From assembly GCF_003634045.1 (NCBI RefSeq), contig NZ_RBIM01000008.1, positions 114,029 to 178,028 of the forward strand: DNA of 64,000 bases, in the 5' to 3' direction. Positions 1-9,387 of the stretch are shown one piece after another. Positions within the stretch are counted from its first letter, which is position 1; every line of letters starts with the position of its first letter. This stretch comes from Maricaulis maris. Lineage in GTDB: Bacteria; Pseudomonadota; Alphaproteobacteria; Caulobacterales; Maricaulaceae. The position numbers and the translations under genes are program-made. The notes beneath the pieces were generated by a model that was given only the letters and a program-made list of their open reading frames with translations, did no database searches and was not told where the DNA came from.

Positions 1-1
1 G

Positions 2-1657
2 ATCGGCCCGGCCATCGAGGATGGCTTCTATTACGACTTTGCCCGCAGCGAACCCTTCACGCCGGAAGATTTCGAGGCGATCGAAAAGCGCATGGGCGAG
101 ATCGTCGATGCCGACCTGCCGTTCGAGCGTGAAGTCTGGGACCGCAATGACGCCATCGCGAAATTCGAATCCATGGGTGAGACCTACAAGGCCGAGCTGA
201 TCCGCGATCTGCCGGAAGACGAGACGATCACGATCTATCGCCAGGGCGAATGGTTTGATCTCTGCCTCGGGCCGCACCTGCCGTCGACGGGCAAGATCGG
301 CAAGGCGTTCAAGCTGATGAAGGTGGCCGGTGCCTATTGGCGCGGCGATCATCGCAACGCCATGCTGCAGCGCATTTACGGCACGGCCTGGGCCGACGAG
401 AAGCAGCTCAAGGCGCACCTGCATCGCCTCGAAGAGGCCGAAAAGCGCGATCACCGCCGTCTCGGCAAGCAGATGGAACTCTTCCATTTCCAGGAAGAGG
501 CCCAGGGCCAGGTTTTCTGGCATCCCAATGGCTGGCGCCTCTATCGCACGGTGATGAATTATATGCGTCGCCGCCTCGACGCCGCCGGCTATGTCGAGAT
601 CCGCACGCCGCAGCTGATGGACCGCAAATTCTGGGAGGCTTCCGGCCACTGGGACAAATATCGCGAGAACATGTTCATCTCCTCGATCGACCAGGAAGAG
701 AAAGTCCTGGCCGTGAAGCCGATGAACTGCCCGTGTCATGTTCAGGTGTTCAACCAGGGCCAGAAATCCTATCGCGACCTGCCGCTGCGCATGGCCGAAT
801 TCGGCTCGTGTCACCGCTATGAACCGTCCGGATCGTTGCATGGTCTGATGCGGGTGCGCGGCTTCGTGCAGGACGATGCCCACATCTTCTGCACCAGCGA
901 CCAGATCACGGCGGAAGTCAGCGATTTCTGTGAGCTTCTGAAATCCGTCTATGCCGATTTCGGCTTTGAAGAGCCGCGGATCAAATTCTCCGATCGCCCC
1001 GAACAGCGGGTTGGTTCGGACGAGGTCTGGGATCAGGCGGAAGCCTCGCTGAAGGCTGCCGCCGAGGCTTCGGGTCTCGACTATGAGTACAATCCCGGCG
1101 ACGGCGCCTTTTACGGTCCCAAGCTGGACTTTGTGGTCAAGGATGCGATCGGTCGCGAATGGCAGACGGGCACGATCCAGTGCGACTTCAACCTGCCGGA
1201 ACGGCTCGATGCCAGCTTTATCGGTGATGACAGCGAGAAACATCGCCCGGTCATGCTGCACCGGGCCATTCTGGGCTCGCTGGAGCGTTTCCTGGGTGTG
1301 CTGATCGAGAGCTATGCCGGCAAGCTGCCCCTCTGGCTGGCGCCGCGTCAGGTCGTGATCGCGACGATCACCTCGGACGCAGACGCCTACGCCGAAGAGG
1401 TCAAGGCGGCGATGGTCAAGGCGGGCATGCACGCCGAAACCGATCTGCGTAATGAAAAGATCAACTACAAGGTCCGCGAACATTCGGTCGGCAAGGTGCC
1501 GGTGATCGCCGTTGTTGGCCGCAAGGAAGCCGAAGAGGGCACGCTGGCCCTGCGCTTCCTTGGAGAAGGCGGCAACAAGCAGGAAGTCCTGCCGCTGTCC
1601 GACGCCATTGCCCGTTTGAGCGAGGACGCCAAGGCGCCCGACCTCAAGCGCGCCTAG
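2..1657 (+). CDS. thrS: Threonine--tRNA ligase, 5' end cut by the window edge
   Basis: This class II aminoacyl-tRNA synthetase charges tRNA-Thr. The frame is open from base 2, so the gene starts left of the window; about 551 codons remain, and the TGS domain and the HxxxH part of the editing site are missing. Visible are the rest of the editing domain ([12 protein letters not shown], then DLCLGPH with its Cys and His), the catalytic core with zinc ligands in MNCPCH, in DDAHIFC and in VMLHRAI, motif 2 around SCHRYEPSG, and motif 3 at [14 protein letters not shown]. The end is a HGTP anticodon-binding domain. The next gene starts 15 bp downstream on the same strand but is functionally unrelated. 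Identity is certain; only the true start is unseen. Confidence 0.97.
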   Translation: MGPAIEDGFYYDFARSEPFTPEDFEAIEKRMGEIVDADLPFEREVWDRNDAIAKFESMGETYKAELIRDLPEDETITIYRQGEWFDLCLGPHLPSTGKIGKAFKLMKVAGAYWRGDHRNAMLQRIYGTAWADEKQLKAHLHRLEEAEKRDHRRLGKQMELFHFQEEAQGQVFWHPNGWRLYRTVMNYMRRRLDAAGYVEIRTPQLMDRKFWEASGHWDKYRENMFISSIDQEEKVLAVKPMNCPCHVQVFNQGQKSYRDLPLRMAEFGSCHRYEPSGSLHGLMRVRGFVQDDAHIFCTSDQITAEVSDFCELLKSVYADFGFEEPRIKFSDRPEQRVGSDEVWDQAEASLKAAAEASGLDYEYNPGDGAFYGPKLDFVVKDAIGREWQTGTIQCDFNLPERLDASFIGDDSEKHRPVMLHRAILGSLERFLGVLIESYAGKLPLWLAPRQVVIATITSDADAYAEEVKAAMVKAGMHAETDLRNEKINYKVREHSVGKVPVIAVVGRKEAEEGTLALRFLGEGGNKQEVLPLSDAIARLSEDAKAPDLKRA

Positions 1658-1672
1658 ACCGTAGGGAAGGCG

Positions 1673-2896
1673 ATGCAGCGCGGCGACACCCGGGCAGGCT
1701 GGGCAGGGCTTCTGGCTTTTGCCTTCGCCTTCCCCTTCGGCGTGGCGGGCAGTCTGATGATTGCTCCCTGGGTGTCGCTGCTCGCGGTCTTCGCCTTTCC
1801 GGTTCATGGCCGGTTCTGGCGTCCCGAGCGCCCGCCCTGGGCCTTGTTCGGCGTGGGCGTGTTCCTGGCGTGGGCGTTGGTGAGCTTTTCCTGGTCCCCG
1901 CATGATGATGCCCGCCAATTGTGGCGGACCGGTCTGGGCGTGCCGCTCTACATCCTGTTCGCGGTCCGCGTCGGACAATTGGACGGGCCTTGGCGTCGAC
2001 GGGCCGAGACCGCGCTCCTGTTCGGGGTCATCGCGCTGGGGCTTTTCCTGCTGTCGGAAACCCTGTTTGACGGGGCCGCCACCCGCGGGTTCAAACTTGC
2101 CGAGGAAAATGGTGCGGTGCATGGCGAGTTCGGGGTCGAAATCCTGGTGAATCGCAGCCTCGGTCACGCCGCGGTTCCGTTGCTTCTCATGAGCATGCCG
2201 GCGGCGCTGATAACCTGGCGGGAAGGCGGGCCGGCCATCGGTGTCGGCATTCTTGTGCTCGCCGCGATTGCCGCCTTCAGCTTCGACACCGAAGTCAACA
2301 CGGTCGCCTTTGTGTTCGGTCTGGTCGCGGCCGGTCTGACCGCCTTGTGGCCGCGCACCATGCTGGCCTGTTTGTTCGGCTTGCTGGCCGGGGCTGTCAT
2401 TGTCCTGCCGCTTATCCTGCCCGGATTGATCGATGTGATGCCGGACAGTTGGCGGGCGGCCTTGCCGGCCTCGTTCGAATGGCGCTTGCAGATCTGGAGC
2501 TATACCGGTGACCTGATCCGCGAACAGCCCTGGTTCGGCTACGGTCTGGACGCCTCTCGCCCGCTCAATGGCGAGGCTGAAGTCTTTGCCCTCGGCAGTT
2601 TGCATAATGTCGAGGCCTTGCCGATGCACCCACACAATGCCACTCTGCATGTCTGGCTCGAGACCGGGGCGGTCGGAGCCGCGCTTTTGGCTGGCGTGCT
2701 TGTCGCTTTGGGGGGACGGATCGCCGCTGCGCCGCAGCTGTCACGGTTGCAGGCGATTGCTGTGGCTTGGATTACTGTGGTCTATGTGTCCTTGATCGTT
2801 TTCTCCTATGGGGTCTGGCAAGAATGGCACCAAGGGACATTGGCGTTGGCAGCAACGAGCGTGTTCTTTCTCGCGGCGAGACATCGCCCGCGATAG
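1673..2896 (+). CDS. O-antigen ligase / Wzy-type polysaccharide polymerase-like membrane protein
   Basis: A 407-residue polytopic inner-membrane protein with roughly ten hydrophobic segments. The region PHNATLHVWLETGAVG, about residues 320-335, is the His/Glu-containing periplasmic loop typical of the Wzy_C/WaaL family, which joins O-antigen or other polysaccharide to a lipid carrier or polymerises it. It lies just after thrS, and a glycosyltransferase begins inside its 3' end, so the two are probably co-transcribed. Ligase (WaaL) and polymerase (Wzy) cannot be told apart by eye. Base composition matches the neighbours. Confidence 0.8.
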   Translation: MQRGDTRAGWAGLLAFAFAFPFGVAGSLMIAPWVSLLAVFAFPVHGRFWRPERPPWALFGVGVFLAWALVSFSWSPHDDARQLWRTGLGVPLYILFAVRVGQLDGPWRRRAETALLFGVIALGLFLLSETLFDGAATRGFKLAEENGAVHGEFGVEILVNRSLGHAAVPLLLMSMPAALITWREGGPAIGVGILVLAAIAAFSFDTEVNTVAFVFGLVAAGLTALWPRTMLACLFGLLAGAVIVLPLILPGLIDVMPDSWRAALPASFEWRLQIWSYTGDLIREQPWFGYGLDASRPLNGEAEVFALGSLHNVEALPMHPHNATLHVWLETGAVGAALLAGVLVALGGRIAAAPQLSRLQAIAVAWITVVYVSLIVFSYGVWQEWHQGTLALAATSVFFLAARHRPR

Positions 2897-3897
2897 CGGA
2901 ACCGCGCCTGTCCGTGGTTACGGTCTCCTGGCAGACCGGGCCGCATCTTGTGGAGGCCGTTGAGTCCATACTGGCAGCGCCTGGCGTGGACGAATTCGTG
3001 CTCGTCAATCATGGCAATCCACCCGAGCTGATCCAATCATTGCGGGCCATGGCGGCTGACCGGGACGACTTTGTTTTGGTCGAGACCGGCGCCAATTACG
3101 GGTTTGCCCGCGGCTGTAATATCGGCGCGCAGCGCGCCAGTGGCGATCTGGTCCTCTTTCTCAATCCCGACGCGGTGCTCGCCAAAGGGGTTGCCAGCCG
3201 ACTCAAGGCTTCCGCCAAACAGCTCGGCGACACGGTCTGGGTGATTGGCGCGCGGATCGTCAATTCAGACGGCACAGAGCAGCGCGGCGGGCGTCGCGGT
3301 GAGTTGACACCGCGCTCGGCGATGGTGACGTTCCTTGGGCTCGATCGTTTGCTGCCATTCGTGAAAAGCCTGCACTTCGAGCATGAAGACCTGCCGACCG
3401 AACTCGCGTCCGTGCCGGTTGTGTCGGGCGCAGCGATGATGATGCCGCGTCGGGCTTTCCTGCAGATGGGTGGCTTTGACGAGCGGTATTTCCTGCACGT
3501 CGAGGATATCGACATTTGTCGCAAGGTTCGTGAATGCGGCGGGACGGTCTGGTTCGAGCCGCGCGCCTCGATCCTGCATTATGGGGGTACGAGCAAGTCC
3601 AGCCCCTATTTCGTTGAGACCCACAAGGCGCTCGGCTTCGTCAAATATTTCTGGAAATACTATCCAGGGGCGCTGGAGCGCCTGTTTACGATGCTGATGA
3701 TCGTTCCGATTTTTGCGGCGATCTGGGGGCGTGTGACCTTGATACATCTGCGTGGGCGCATTGCCACACTGCTCCGACGCCGACGCGCCGTCGCAAGGCT
3801 GCGCCGGATGGAGTCGAAGCGTGGCGGGCGCGATCGAACCGCGCTTCCGGCAGCCGAAGCGGCTAATCCGCCGGTTTCGGAAACCCGCCCGCTCTAG
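2824..3897 (+). CDS. Family 2 glycosyltransferase (rhamnosyltransferase-like)
   Basis: GT-A fold glycosyltransferase, 357 residues from the chosen ATG. The first beta strand (RLSVVTVSW) starts around residue 29. GANYGFARGCNIG and the FLNPDAVL motif (a DXD-type metal site), then GGFDERYFLHVEDIDICRK, are typical of the WbbL/rhamnosyltransferase branch. A C-terminal hydrophobic segment and a basic tail suggest membrane association. The ATG at 2824 overlaps the upstream ligase-like gene by about 70 bp; an earlier ATG at 2767 is also open, and there is no in-frame ATG, GTG or TTG between 2824 and the first strand. The 3' end overlaps the convergent HMG-CoA lyase gene by 35 bp. Sugar donor unknown; probably surface polysaccharide. 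Confidence 0.85.
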   Translation: MAPRDIGVGSNERVLSRGETSPAIAEPRLSVVTVSWQTGPHLVEAVESILAAPGVDEFVLVNHGNPPELIQSLRAMAADRDDFVLVETGANYGFARGCNIGAQRASGDLVLFLNPDAVLAKGVASRLKASAKQLGDTVWVIGARIVNSDGTEQRGGRRGELTPRSAMVTFLGLDRLLPFVKSLHFEHEDLPTELASVPVVSGAAMMMPRRAFLQMGGFDERYFLHVEDIDICRKVRECGGTVWFEPRASILHYGGTSKSSPYFVETHKALGFVKYFWKYYPGALERLFTMLMIVPIFAAIWGRVTLIHLRGRIATLLRRRRAVARLRRMESKRGGRDRTALPAAEAANPPVSETRPL

Positions 3898-4771
3898 ACA
3901 GGGCGCTGTCGACCGGGTGTTTCAACCCGTCGCTCTCCAGCCATTTCGCGGTTTCAATCAACTTGTCCAGGTCCAGCCCGGTCTCGAACCCGCCGCGCTC
4001 GAGCATGTATACCACGTCCTCGGTCGCCACATTGCCGGTCGCGGCCGGCGCAAACGGGCAGCCGCCAATGCCGCCGACCGAGGCATCGATGACATCAACC
4101 CCCGCCTCGACCGCCGCGTAGATATTGGCCATCGCGGTATTGCGCGTGTTGTGGAAGTGCATGCGGATCTTCATGTCACCGCTTTCGGCGCGCACAAGAT
4201 CCAGCATACGGCGGACCGCCCACGGGTCGGCGACACCGATCGTGTCACCCATGGCAAACTCGGATGCGCCGGCGGCGCGGGCCCGGGCGGCAAGGCGGGC
4301 AACGACCTTGGGGTCGACCTCGCCGTCAAAGGGATCACCGAAGGCGACCGACACCGTCACCGAGACCGGTACGCCCTCATCATGGGCGAGAATGGCGATA
4401 CGGTCGAACAGGTCAGCGGTCTGGTCCGGCGTCGCGTTCTGGTTCTTCAGACCGAAGCCGGGCGAGGCGACCATGACGTAATTGACCTCGTCGCAGCCAT
4501 TCTCCAGCGCCCGCCGCATGCCGCGTTCATTGAGCGCCAGGCCGATATATTTCACCCCGTCCTGCCGCGGCACGCGCTGCATGACCGCATCGCTGTCGGC
4601 CATCGCCGGTACCAGCTTGGGATGGACAAAACTCGCCGCCTCCATGCGCCGCACCCCGGCCGCGATCAGACGCTCGACGAACTCGATCTTGCTGTCCGTC
4701 GACATCATCGCCGGATCATTCTGCAACCCGTCGCGCGGTCCGACTTCAACGATCTCAATCTTGCGGGTCAT
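3863..4771 (-). CDS. Hydroxymethylglutaryl-CoA lyase
   Basis: A 302-residue TIM-barrel enzyme of the HMGL-like family. It cleaves 3-hydroxy-3-methylglutaryl-CoA to acetyl-CoA and acetoacetate at the end of leucine degradation. EVGPRDGLQND near the N-terminus carries the metal-binding Asp and catalytic Arg, MHFHNTRN carries the metal His pair, and GGCPFAPAATGNVATEDV carries the conserved Cys of the family signature. An AGGA sequence lies about eight bases before the ATG. It overlaps the upstream ArnT-like gene by 17 bp, so both are probably on one mRNA despite unrelated roles. No other leucine-degradation gene is in the window. Confidence 0.93.
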   Translation of the reverse strand: MTRKIEIVEVGPRDGLQNDPAMMSTDSKIEFVERLIAAGVRRMEAASFVHPKLVPAMADSDAVMQRVPRQDGVKYIGLALNERGMRRALENGCDEVNYVMVASPGFGLKNQNATPDQTADLFDRIAILAHDEGVPVSVTVSVAFGDPFDGEVDPKVVARLAARARAAGASEFAMGDTIGVADPWAVRRMLDLVRAESGDMKIRMHFHNTRNTAMANIYAAVEAGVDVIDASVGGIGGCPFAPAATGNVATEDVVYMLERGGFETGLDLDKLIETAKWLESDGLKHPVDSALSRAGGFPKPAD

Positions 4772-6644
4772 TGGGGGTGTCCTCGTTGGTCAACGGGTTC
4801 TGCGGCAGGCTATCAGAGGCACAATACGTAAAGGCAATGGCAAGGACGGTATTGGTGCCGCGCGCATAATTCGTACCGGCTGCAAGTGTCCGGTGACATA
4901 TCCGCAGGGCCGCGAAGCGCTCCGCCAATGGTTGGATGTCGGACCAGGCAAGCGTGGATGGGTGTGTCAGATAGGACCGCAACTCCGCATCCCGCGACAA
5001 GTCCAGCACTACCATCGTCGGTTCATCCCGGCCTTCAGCAAAGGCCAGGACCTCTTCGGTGGTTCCCAGCACCGTGTCTGTACCCAGAGAGAAAGCGAGG
5101 CTGGGTTCGGTGAAACTGGAGGCGGTCACGATCTCATCCGGCGACAGGCCGGTGATGGTTTCGGAATAGGCCCGCGCCGCGCGGACCTGATCGGCCAGTC
5201 GGACCGCATAGGCCTCCGCAAAACTGCCGCTTCGGGCCGCGATATGCCAGCCGAAGCCGGACAGCACCGCGAAGACAAGGGCCAGAACGCCGGGTCGCAG
5301 GCGATCGGATACCAGGGCGGCCACGGCGAGCGCCAGGAAGATGGCGAGACCGGCGAAAACCCGGGCAATGGCGCCCATGTCGTAGCCGAGCTGGAAACCG
5401 CCCTCAAAGCCGGCCCCGGCCAGCCGGATCGCATCCCAGTTCGCATTATTGCCATAGGTGATGAAGACATAGGGCAGGAAGATTGCGAACACCCCCGCAC
5501 CGATAGCAAACAGGGTCCAACTTGCCCAACGTTGCCAGCGAGCGGCCTTGGCCAGCTCGACCAGACCCCAGCCAGCGGCCAGCGCCAGCGCGGGGTAAAC
5601 CGGCAGCACATAGTGCGGCAGCTTGGTCGGCAGGATTTCGAACAGGAGCCAGGTCGGGATCGCCCAGGCGATCAGGAAACGGGCCGCGCCTGCCATCCGG
5701 TCGTCACCACCTAGGAGGGCCGAGACGATCCGCCCGGCGCCGGGAATGAGAAACAGGGTTGCGGGGAAGAAGACCAGGGGAAGAACCAGAAGATGATACC
5801 CGGGAAGACCCCCATGTCTTTCGTCGGCTGAAACCAGCTTGGGCACCAGGTCATCGCCCAGCGCGTCGCGCAGGAAACCACCCTCTGTCGCAATCTGGAT
5901 CGAAATCAGCCAGGGCGTGACGATGAGGATGGCGAGCAGCGGTCCCCACCAGACCAGCACCGGTTTCAGCCAGGCAATCCGCCGTTCCCAGATCACGAGT
6001 GCCGCAACGGTCAGTCCCACCACCATCGGCGTAACCGGTCCCTTGATCAGGATACCGGCGCCCAGGCTCGCCCAGAACAGGAGGCCGGTTCGCCAGCCCG
6101 GATTTGTCCCGCCGCGGACATTGGCCAGAGCCGCCATGGCCAGGGTGGTACAGCCGACCAGCATCGCATCGGTCTTGGCGATACCGCCCTCGATCCCCAG
6201 AAGGACTGTCGTGGCAAACAGGGCCGCACCGGCAAAGGCCGCTTCGCGTCCGACCAGGCGCTGACCGCCCCAGAAACAGGCGAGGGCCGCGAGGATCGCA
6301 CCGAGCACGGAGGGCAGGCGATAGGCCCAGATCTGGCGGTCATCCGCGTCGGAGACGAGGGCCACGGCGGCGGCCTGCAGCCAATGAATGCCGACCGGCT
6401 TCTTGTTGCGCGGCTCGTCGAGATAATTGATCTCGATGAAGTTCCCGCTCTCCAGCATCTGGGCGGTGGCCTGGGCGTAGCGGCTCTCGTCGCGGTCGAT
6501 CGGCGGCAGGGTGAAAATGCCGGCCATGGCAGACAGGGCAGCGAGCAGGCCGATGATCCACCAGGCGCGGATACCGCGAGCCAGATCGGTCAATGTATTT
6601 CCTCCGCTCATCCCGCCATCATGCCGGTCGGCGACGCGGGGCAT
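4755..6644 (-). CDS. ArnT-like / PMT-family glycosyltransferase, integral membrane
   Basis: A 629-residue GT-C-fold membrane enzyme with about a dozen hydrophobic segments and a soluble C-terminal part. The first periplasmic loop has DRDESRYAQATAQM, the acidic pair of the ArnT/PMT catalytic motif, and EPRNKKPVGIHWLQ follows as in ArnT. Such proteins move a sugar from undecaprenyl phosphate onto lipid A, glycan or protein. A GAGGGA sequence six bases before the ATG at 6644 supports this start over the ATG at 6611. The divergent gene at 6720 encodes a DPM/ArnC-like GT2 that could make the lipid-linked donor. Whether the acceptor is lipid A is unknown; no other arn gene is present. Confidence 0.85.
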   Translation of the reverse strand: MPRVADRHDGGMSGGNTLTDLARGIRAWWIIGLLAALSAMAGIFTLPPIDRDESRYAQATAQMLESGNFIEINYLDEPRNKKPVGIHWLQAAAVALVSDADDRQIWAYRLPSVLGAILAALACFWGGQRLVGREAAFAGAALFATTVLLGIEGGIAKTDAMLVGCTTLAMAALANVRGGTNPGWRTGLLFWASLGAGILIKGPVTPMVVGLTVAALVIWERRIAWLKPVLVWWGPLLAILIVTPWLISIQIATEGGFLRDALGDDLVPKLVSADERHGGLPGYHLLVLPLVFFPATLFLIPGAGRIVSALLGGDDRMAGAARFLIAWAIPTWLLFEILPTKLPHYVLPVYPALALAAGWGLVELAKAARWQRWASWTLFAIGAGVFAIFLPYVFITYGNNANWDAIRLAGAGFEGGFQLGYDMGAIARVFAGLAIFLALAVAALVSDRLRPGVLALVFAVLSGFGWHIAARSGSFAEAYAVRLADQVRAARAYSETITGLSPDEIVTASSFTEPSLAFSLGTDTVLGTTEEVLAFAEGRDEPTMVVLDLSRDAELRSYLTHPSTLAWSDIQPLAERFAALRICHRTLAAGTNYARGTNTVLAIAFTYCASDSLPQNPLTNEDTPNDPQD

Positions 6645-6719
6645 GAGAAATCCCTCGCGTCTTCACTGAAACCCGGTATGTAACGGGCATCCCGTATTCG
6701 CAAGCTCAAGCAGACACCT

Positions 6720-7466
6720 ATGAGCCCTTCCGACCAGACCGTTCCCGAAATCTCCGTTGTTGTCCCGGCCTATAACGAGGCCGGCAATGTCGTGCCGCTG
6801 GCCCGCGAAATCGCGGCCGCGCTGGATGGACGGTCCTTCGAAATCCTGTTCGTCGATGATTGTTCGAAGGATGCGACCCGCCAGGAGCTGATCGACGCCA
6901 AGGCCGAATTGCCGATGTTGCGCGTGATCGCGCATCGTCACAATGCCGGTCAGTCCCGCTCGGTTCGCACCGGTGTGATGCAGGCGCGTGGCGCCATCAT
7001 CTGCACGCTCGATGGCGATGGCCAGAACCCGCCTCAGGACCTGCCGACGGTGATAGATGCGCTGACCCGGGATGACGCGCCGGAAAACCTGGCCCTGGTC
7101 GGAGGCGACCGCTCGGCCAACCGTCAGGACTCGGCCTGGAAGAAATTCGCCTCGCGCTTCGGCAACGGCCTGCGCAAGGCCATGCTGAATGATAATTGCA
7201 ATGACACCGGATGCGGCCTCAAGGCCTTCCGGCGCTCGGCCTATCTCGCCCTGCCTTTCTTCGACCATCAGCACCGTTTCCTGCCGGCCTTGATGATCCG
7301 TGAGGGTTATGTCTGCGAATTCCGGCCGGTCACCCATCGCCACCGCATGATCGGAACGTCGAAATATACGAATTTTGGTCGTCTTTTCGCCTCACTGACA
7401 GACATGATGGGTGTGATGTGGTTAAATTCACGCGCCCGCAATTCGCGCGGCAGTGATGAATTCTGA
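6720..7466 (+). CDS. Family 2 glycosyltransferase, dolichol-phosphate-mannose synthase / ArnC-like
   Basis: A 248-residue soluble GT2 enzyme. ISVVVPAYNEAGNV forms the first strand, FEILFVDDCSKDATR follows, and TLDGDGQNPP carries the DXD-type nucleotide-sugar site. It has no C-terminal membrane domain, as in the short DPM1 class. Members transfer a sugar from a nucleotide donor to polyprenyl phosphate. It is divergently arranged with the ArnT-like gene across 75 bp, and the pair makes a coherent donor/transferase module. The C-terminal RNSRGSDEF ends in an ordinary stop. Sugar identity cannot be read from the sequence. Confidence 0.88.
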   Translation: MSPSDQTVPEISVVVPAYNEAGNVVPLAREIAAALDGRSFEILFVDDCSKDATRQELIDAKAELPMLRVIAHRHNAGQSRSVRTGVMQARGAIICTLDGDGQNPPQDLPTVIDALTRDDAPENLALVGGDRSANRQDSAWKKFASRFGNGLRKAMLNDNCNDTGCGLKAFRRSAYLALPFFDHQHRFLPALMIREGYVCEFRPVTHRHRMIGTSKYTNFGRLFASLTDMMGVMWLNSRARNSRGSDEF

Positions 7467-7522
7467 TTATGGTTTGAAAGAAGCGAGTCTTTTGCCCGCT
7501 TCACAACCGGGGAGAGTGATGC

Positions 7523-8011
7523 ATGGCCGGAGGCGGGGATAACGGCGTATTGTTAGGTATGACGGCAGCCAACCAGGCCCGACGGGGCGGCAGCCGTGGC
7601 AATGGGGGAGGTTCCATGTTCAACGTATTTCCACTTCTGATCATTCCGGTGATCATCTATGCCATCGTCGCCTACACAACGGGCGCCGACATGAGCACAC
7701 AGGTTTTCTCGGTGCCGATGGTGTCGGGCAGCCTGCCTTTGTCGAAGGGTGATCTTCTGGTCATCCTGGGCATGATCATGCTCTTCATGGAGCTGATCAA
7801 AGCTGCCGGATCAGGCACCGCCACGATCATCAATCATGGCCTGTCCATGATGATCTTCGTGATCGCGATGGCGCTCTTCCTGCTGGTCGGTCATTTTTCG
7901 ACCTCGACCTTCTTCCTGCTCATGCTGATGACGCTGATGGATACCGTTGCCGGTTTCGTCGTCACCATCGTGGCAGCCCGTCGCGACCTCGCGGTTGGCG
8001 ACGGCGGCTAG
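7523..8011 (+). CDS. Small polytopic membrane protein of unknown function
   Basis: 162 residues. A glycine-rich N-terminal stretch of about 30 residues (GGGDNG, RRGGSRGNGGGS) is followed by four hydrophobic segments at roughly 33-52, 75-95, 104-122 and 124-146. A GGGGAGAG sequence precedes the ATG. I do not recognise a named family; I would expect it to be conserved in Caulobacterales-type genomes, but that was not checked. Its stop codon overlaps the end of a tiny convergent frame at 8008-8094 by four bases. No function is proposed. Confidence 0.7.
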   Translation: MAGGGDNGVLLGMTAANQARRGGSRGNGGGSMFNVFPLLIIPVIIYAIVAYTTGADMSTQVFSVPMVSGSLPLSKGDLLVILGMIMLFMELIKAAGSGTATIINHGLSMMIFVIAMALFLLVGHFSTSTFFLLMLMTLMDTVAGFVVTIVAARRDLAVGDGG

Positions 8012-8094
8012 AGAAGCACAAAGAGAAGGCTGGCGCCCAGGCTCACATCGAGCCAGAAGCCATAGCGCCGGGCCTTGGCAACAGCGATTGTCAT
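8008..8094 (-). CDS. Putative 28-residue membrane miniprotein, overlapping the upstream gene
   Basis: A frame of 28 codons plus TAG reads MTIAVAKARRYGFW, then LDVSLGASLLFVLL: a basic amphipathic start followed by a hydrophobic segment, compatible with a single membrane-inserted helix. Its ATG overlaps the stop of the gene at 8091-8420 as ATGA, the arrangement used for translational coupling throughout this window, and its stop overlaps the convergent gene at 8011. It is too short to be certain. Conservation of this frame beside the 109-residue gene in related genomes would decide the matter. Confidence 0.45.
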   Translation of the reverse strand: MTIAVAKARRYGFWLDVSLGASLLFVLL

Positions 8095-8420
8095 GCGCGC
8101 CGCTCCCACATCGGGGGCGGCGCTTTCTTTGCGCTGGCCTGGGCATAGGTGCGGCGGAAACGTTCAATTTCGCTGGCTTCGGCCTTGATGCCGCGACGCG
8201 GGGCGTCGCCGATGATCTGGACCATGACTTCCGCCGTGGCAGGACGGGCCCTCACAAAAGAGCGGGCGCTGTCGCGCTCGTTCGATTGCGGGGTCGGGAC
8301 GGTGACAAGGGCCCGGTCCTGCCGCGGCGGACGATCCTGCGAACCGCGCACACGACTGGCCGGCTCAATACGCCGGCTGGTCGGGGTCGGGACAGAATAT
8401 GCGCTGCGGATCGTGGTCAT
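8091..8420 (-). CDS. Hypothetical basic protein, 109 residues
   Basis: Arg/Pro/Ser-rich, with no signal peptide or membrane segment. The first 60 residues look disordered (TPTSRRIEPASRVRGSQDRP); the C-terminal 45 residues (AEVMVQIIGDAPRRGIKAEASEIERFRRTYAQA) could form one or two helices. GGAGAGGGC directly before the ATG is a strong ribosome binding site, which supports translation. Its stop overlaps the ATG of the 28-residue frame downstream. Family not recognised. Confidence 0.6.
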   Translation of the reverse strand: MTTIRSAYSVPTPTSRRIEPASRVRGSQDRPPRQDRALVTVPTPQSNERDSARSFVRARPATAEVMVQIIGDAPRRGIKAEASEIERFRRTYAQASAKKAPPPMWERRA

Positions 8421-8512
8421 GCCCTCTCCATCGCAAGCCGGATGCCAACTCTTAATGAGAAGTTAACCACGATTCTGGCTGCAAATGCGGCATTTGGGGC
8501 AGATGCCAAAGC

Positions 8513-8540
8513 AAAACCGGCCCGCGAGGCGGACCGGTTG
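8513..8540 (-). terminator. Probable intrinsic terminator after phaR
   Basis: On the minus strand AACCGG and CCGGTT arms with GC-rich inner pairs enclose a short loop, followed by TTTTGCTTTGG. It lies about 70 bases beyond the phaR stop and before the next minus-strand gene. Confidence 0.5.
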
Positions 8541-8611
8541 GCTCATTTCGGTACGATTTTGTTAACCCTGTGAACGGGTTGTGCCAGTCGCGGCCGACCG
8601 GCGCGCGTCAA

Positions 8612-9217
8612 TCACTTCTTGTCGAGCAGCTGGTCCATCTTGGCCCGCAAGCTGTCGAGTTCCTCGCGCAGCGCCGAAAGATCCTCCGGCTTGCTGTCCG
8701 GCGAGTCGGTTTCCTTGCTATCGGCGGACGTCGTCGCGCCCGATGCCGCACCGGCCTGGAAAGGCGTGAACATGCGCATGGTCTGGCCGAACAATTCCAT
8801 GTTGCGGCGTGTCTGCTCCTCAAGCATCGCCATGGTGGCCTGCGGCGAGCTCATGGCTTCGCTCATCTTGTCGCGAAATTCTTCCTGCTGTTGCGAAAAG
8901 GAATTCATCGACATCTGGAGATAGCCGGGCACAACGCTCTGCAGGCTGTCGCCATAGAAGCCGATCAGCTGACGCAGAAAATCCACCGGCAGGAGATTGG
9001 CGCCGCGGGATTCCTCTTCAAAGATGATCTGGGCCAGCACGCCGCGGGTCAGATCGTCACCACTCTTGGCGTCAACGACCTGGAAATCGGTGCCTTTCTT
9101 CACGAGGTCGCGAAGGTAGTCCAGTGTCACATACTGGCTGGTCGAGGTGTCGTAGAGGCGGCGGTTCGCGTATTTCTTGATCACGATGCCGGCGCCCTTG
9201 CCGTTCGATTTGGTCAC
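8612..9217 (-). CDS. phaR: Polyhydroxyalkanoate synthesis repressor PhaR
   Basis: 201 residues from the GTG at 9217. The N-terminal PHB accumulation regulator DNA-binding domain is plain (IVIKKYANRRLYDT, then TSQYVTLDYLRDLV), followed by a second PHB-binding repeat region (LPVDFLRQLIGFYGD) and a disordered acidic tail ending in a coiled-coil-like LREELDSLRAKMDQLLD. PhaR binds PHB granules and, when free, represses phasin and pha genes. An AGGGGAG sequence seven bases before the GTG favours this start; an ATG at 9241 would add eight residues but has no such site. It is divergent from phaB across about 170 bp, fitting shared control. Confidence 0.93.
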   Translation of the reverse strand: MTKSNGKGAGIVIKKYANRRLYDTSTSQYVTLDYLRDLVKKGTDFQVVDAKSGDDLTRGVLAQIIFEEESRGANLLPVDFLRQLIGFYGDSLQSVVPGYLQMSMNSFSQQQEEFRDKMSEAMSSPQATMAMLEEQTRRNMELFGQTMRMFTPFQAGAASGATTSADSKETDSPDSKPEDLSALREELDSLRAKMDQLLDKK

Positions 9218-9387
9218 CAGATACTCCCCTGTTCGCGCCATGAAAAAGTGTCGGGATTGTTTTTCGTTCGACTTGGGCGCGTTGTAGTTTCATGTAAGGG
9301 TTTACGCGCTCAAGGCGGTGTGCTGCAAGCGCGAACGCAATCGGCGGCAAAGCCGATGCGTAACGGACAGGTCCGGGGGGAATGATC

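Noticed and set aside
3752..4831. 359-codon plus-strand frame opposite HMG-CoA lyase
   Set aside because: It is antisense to a gene with clear family motifs; its composition follows the complementary codons.
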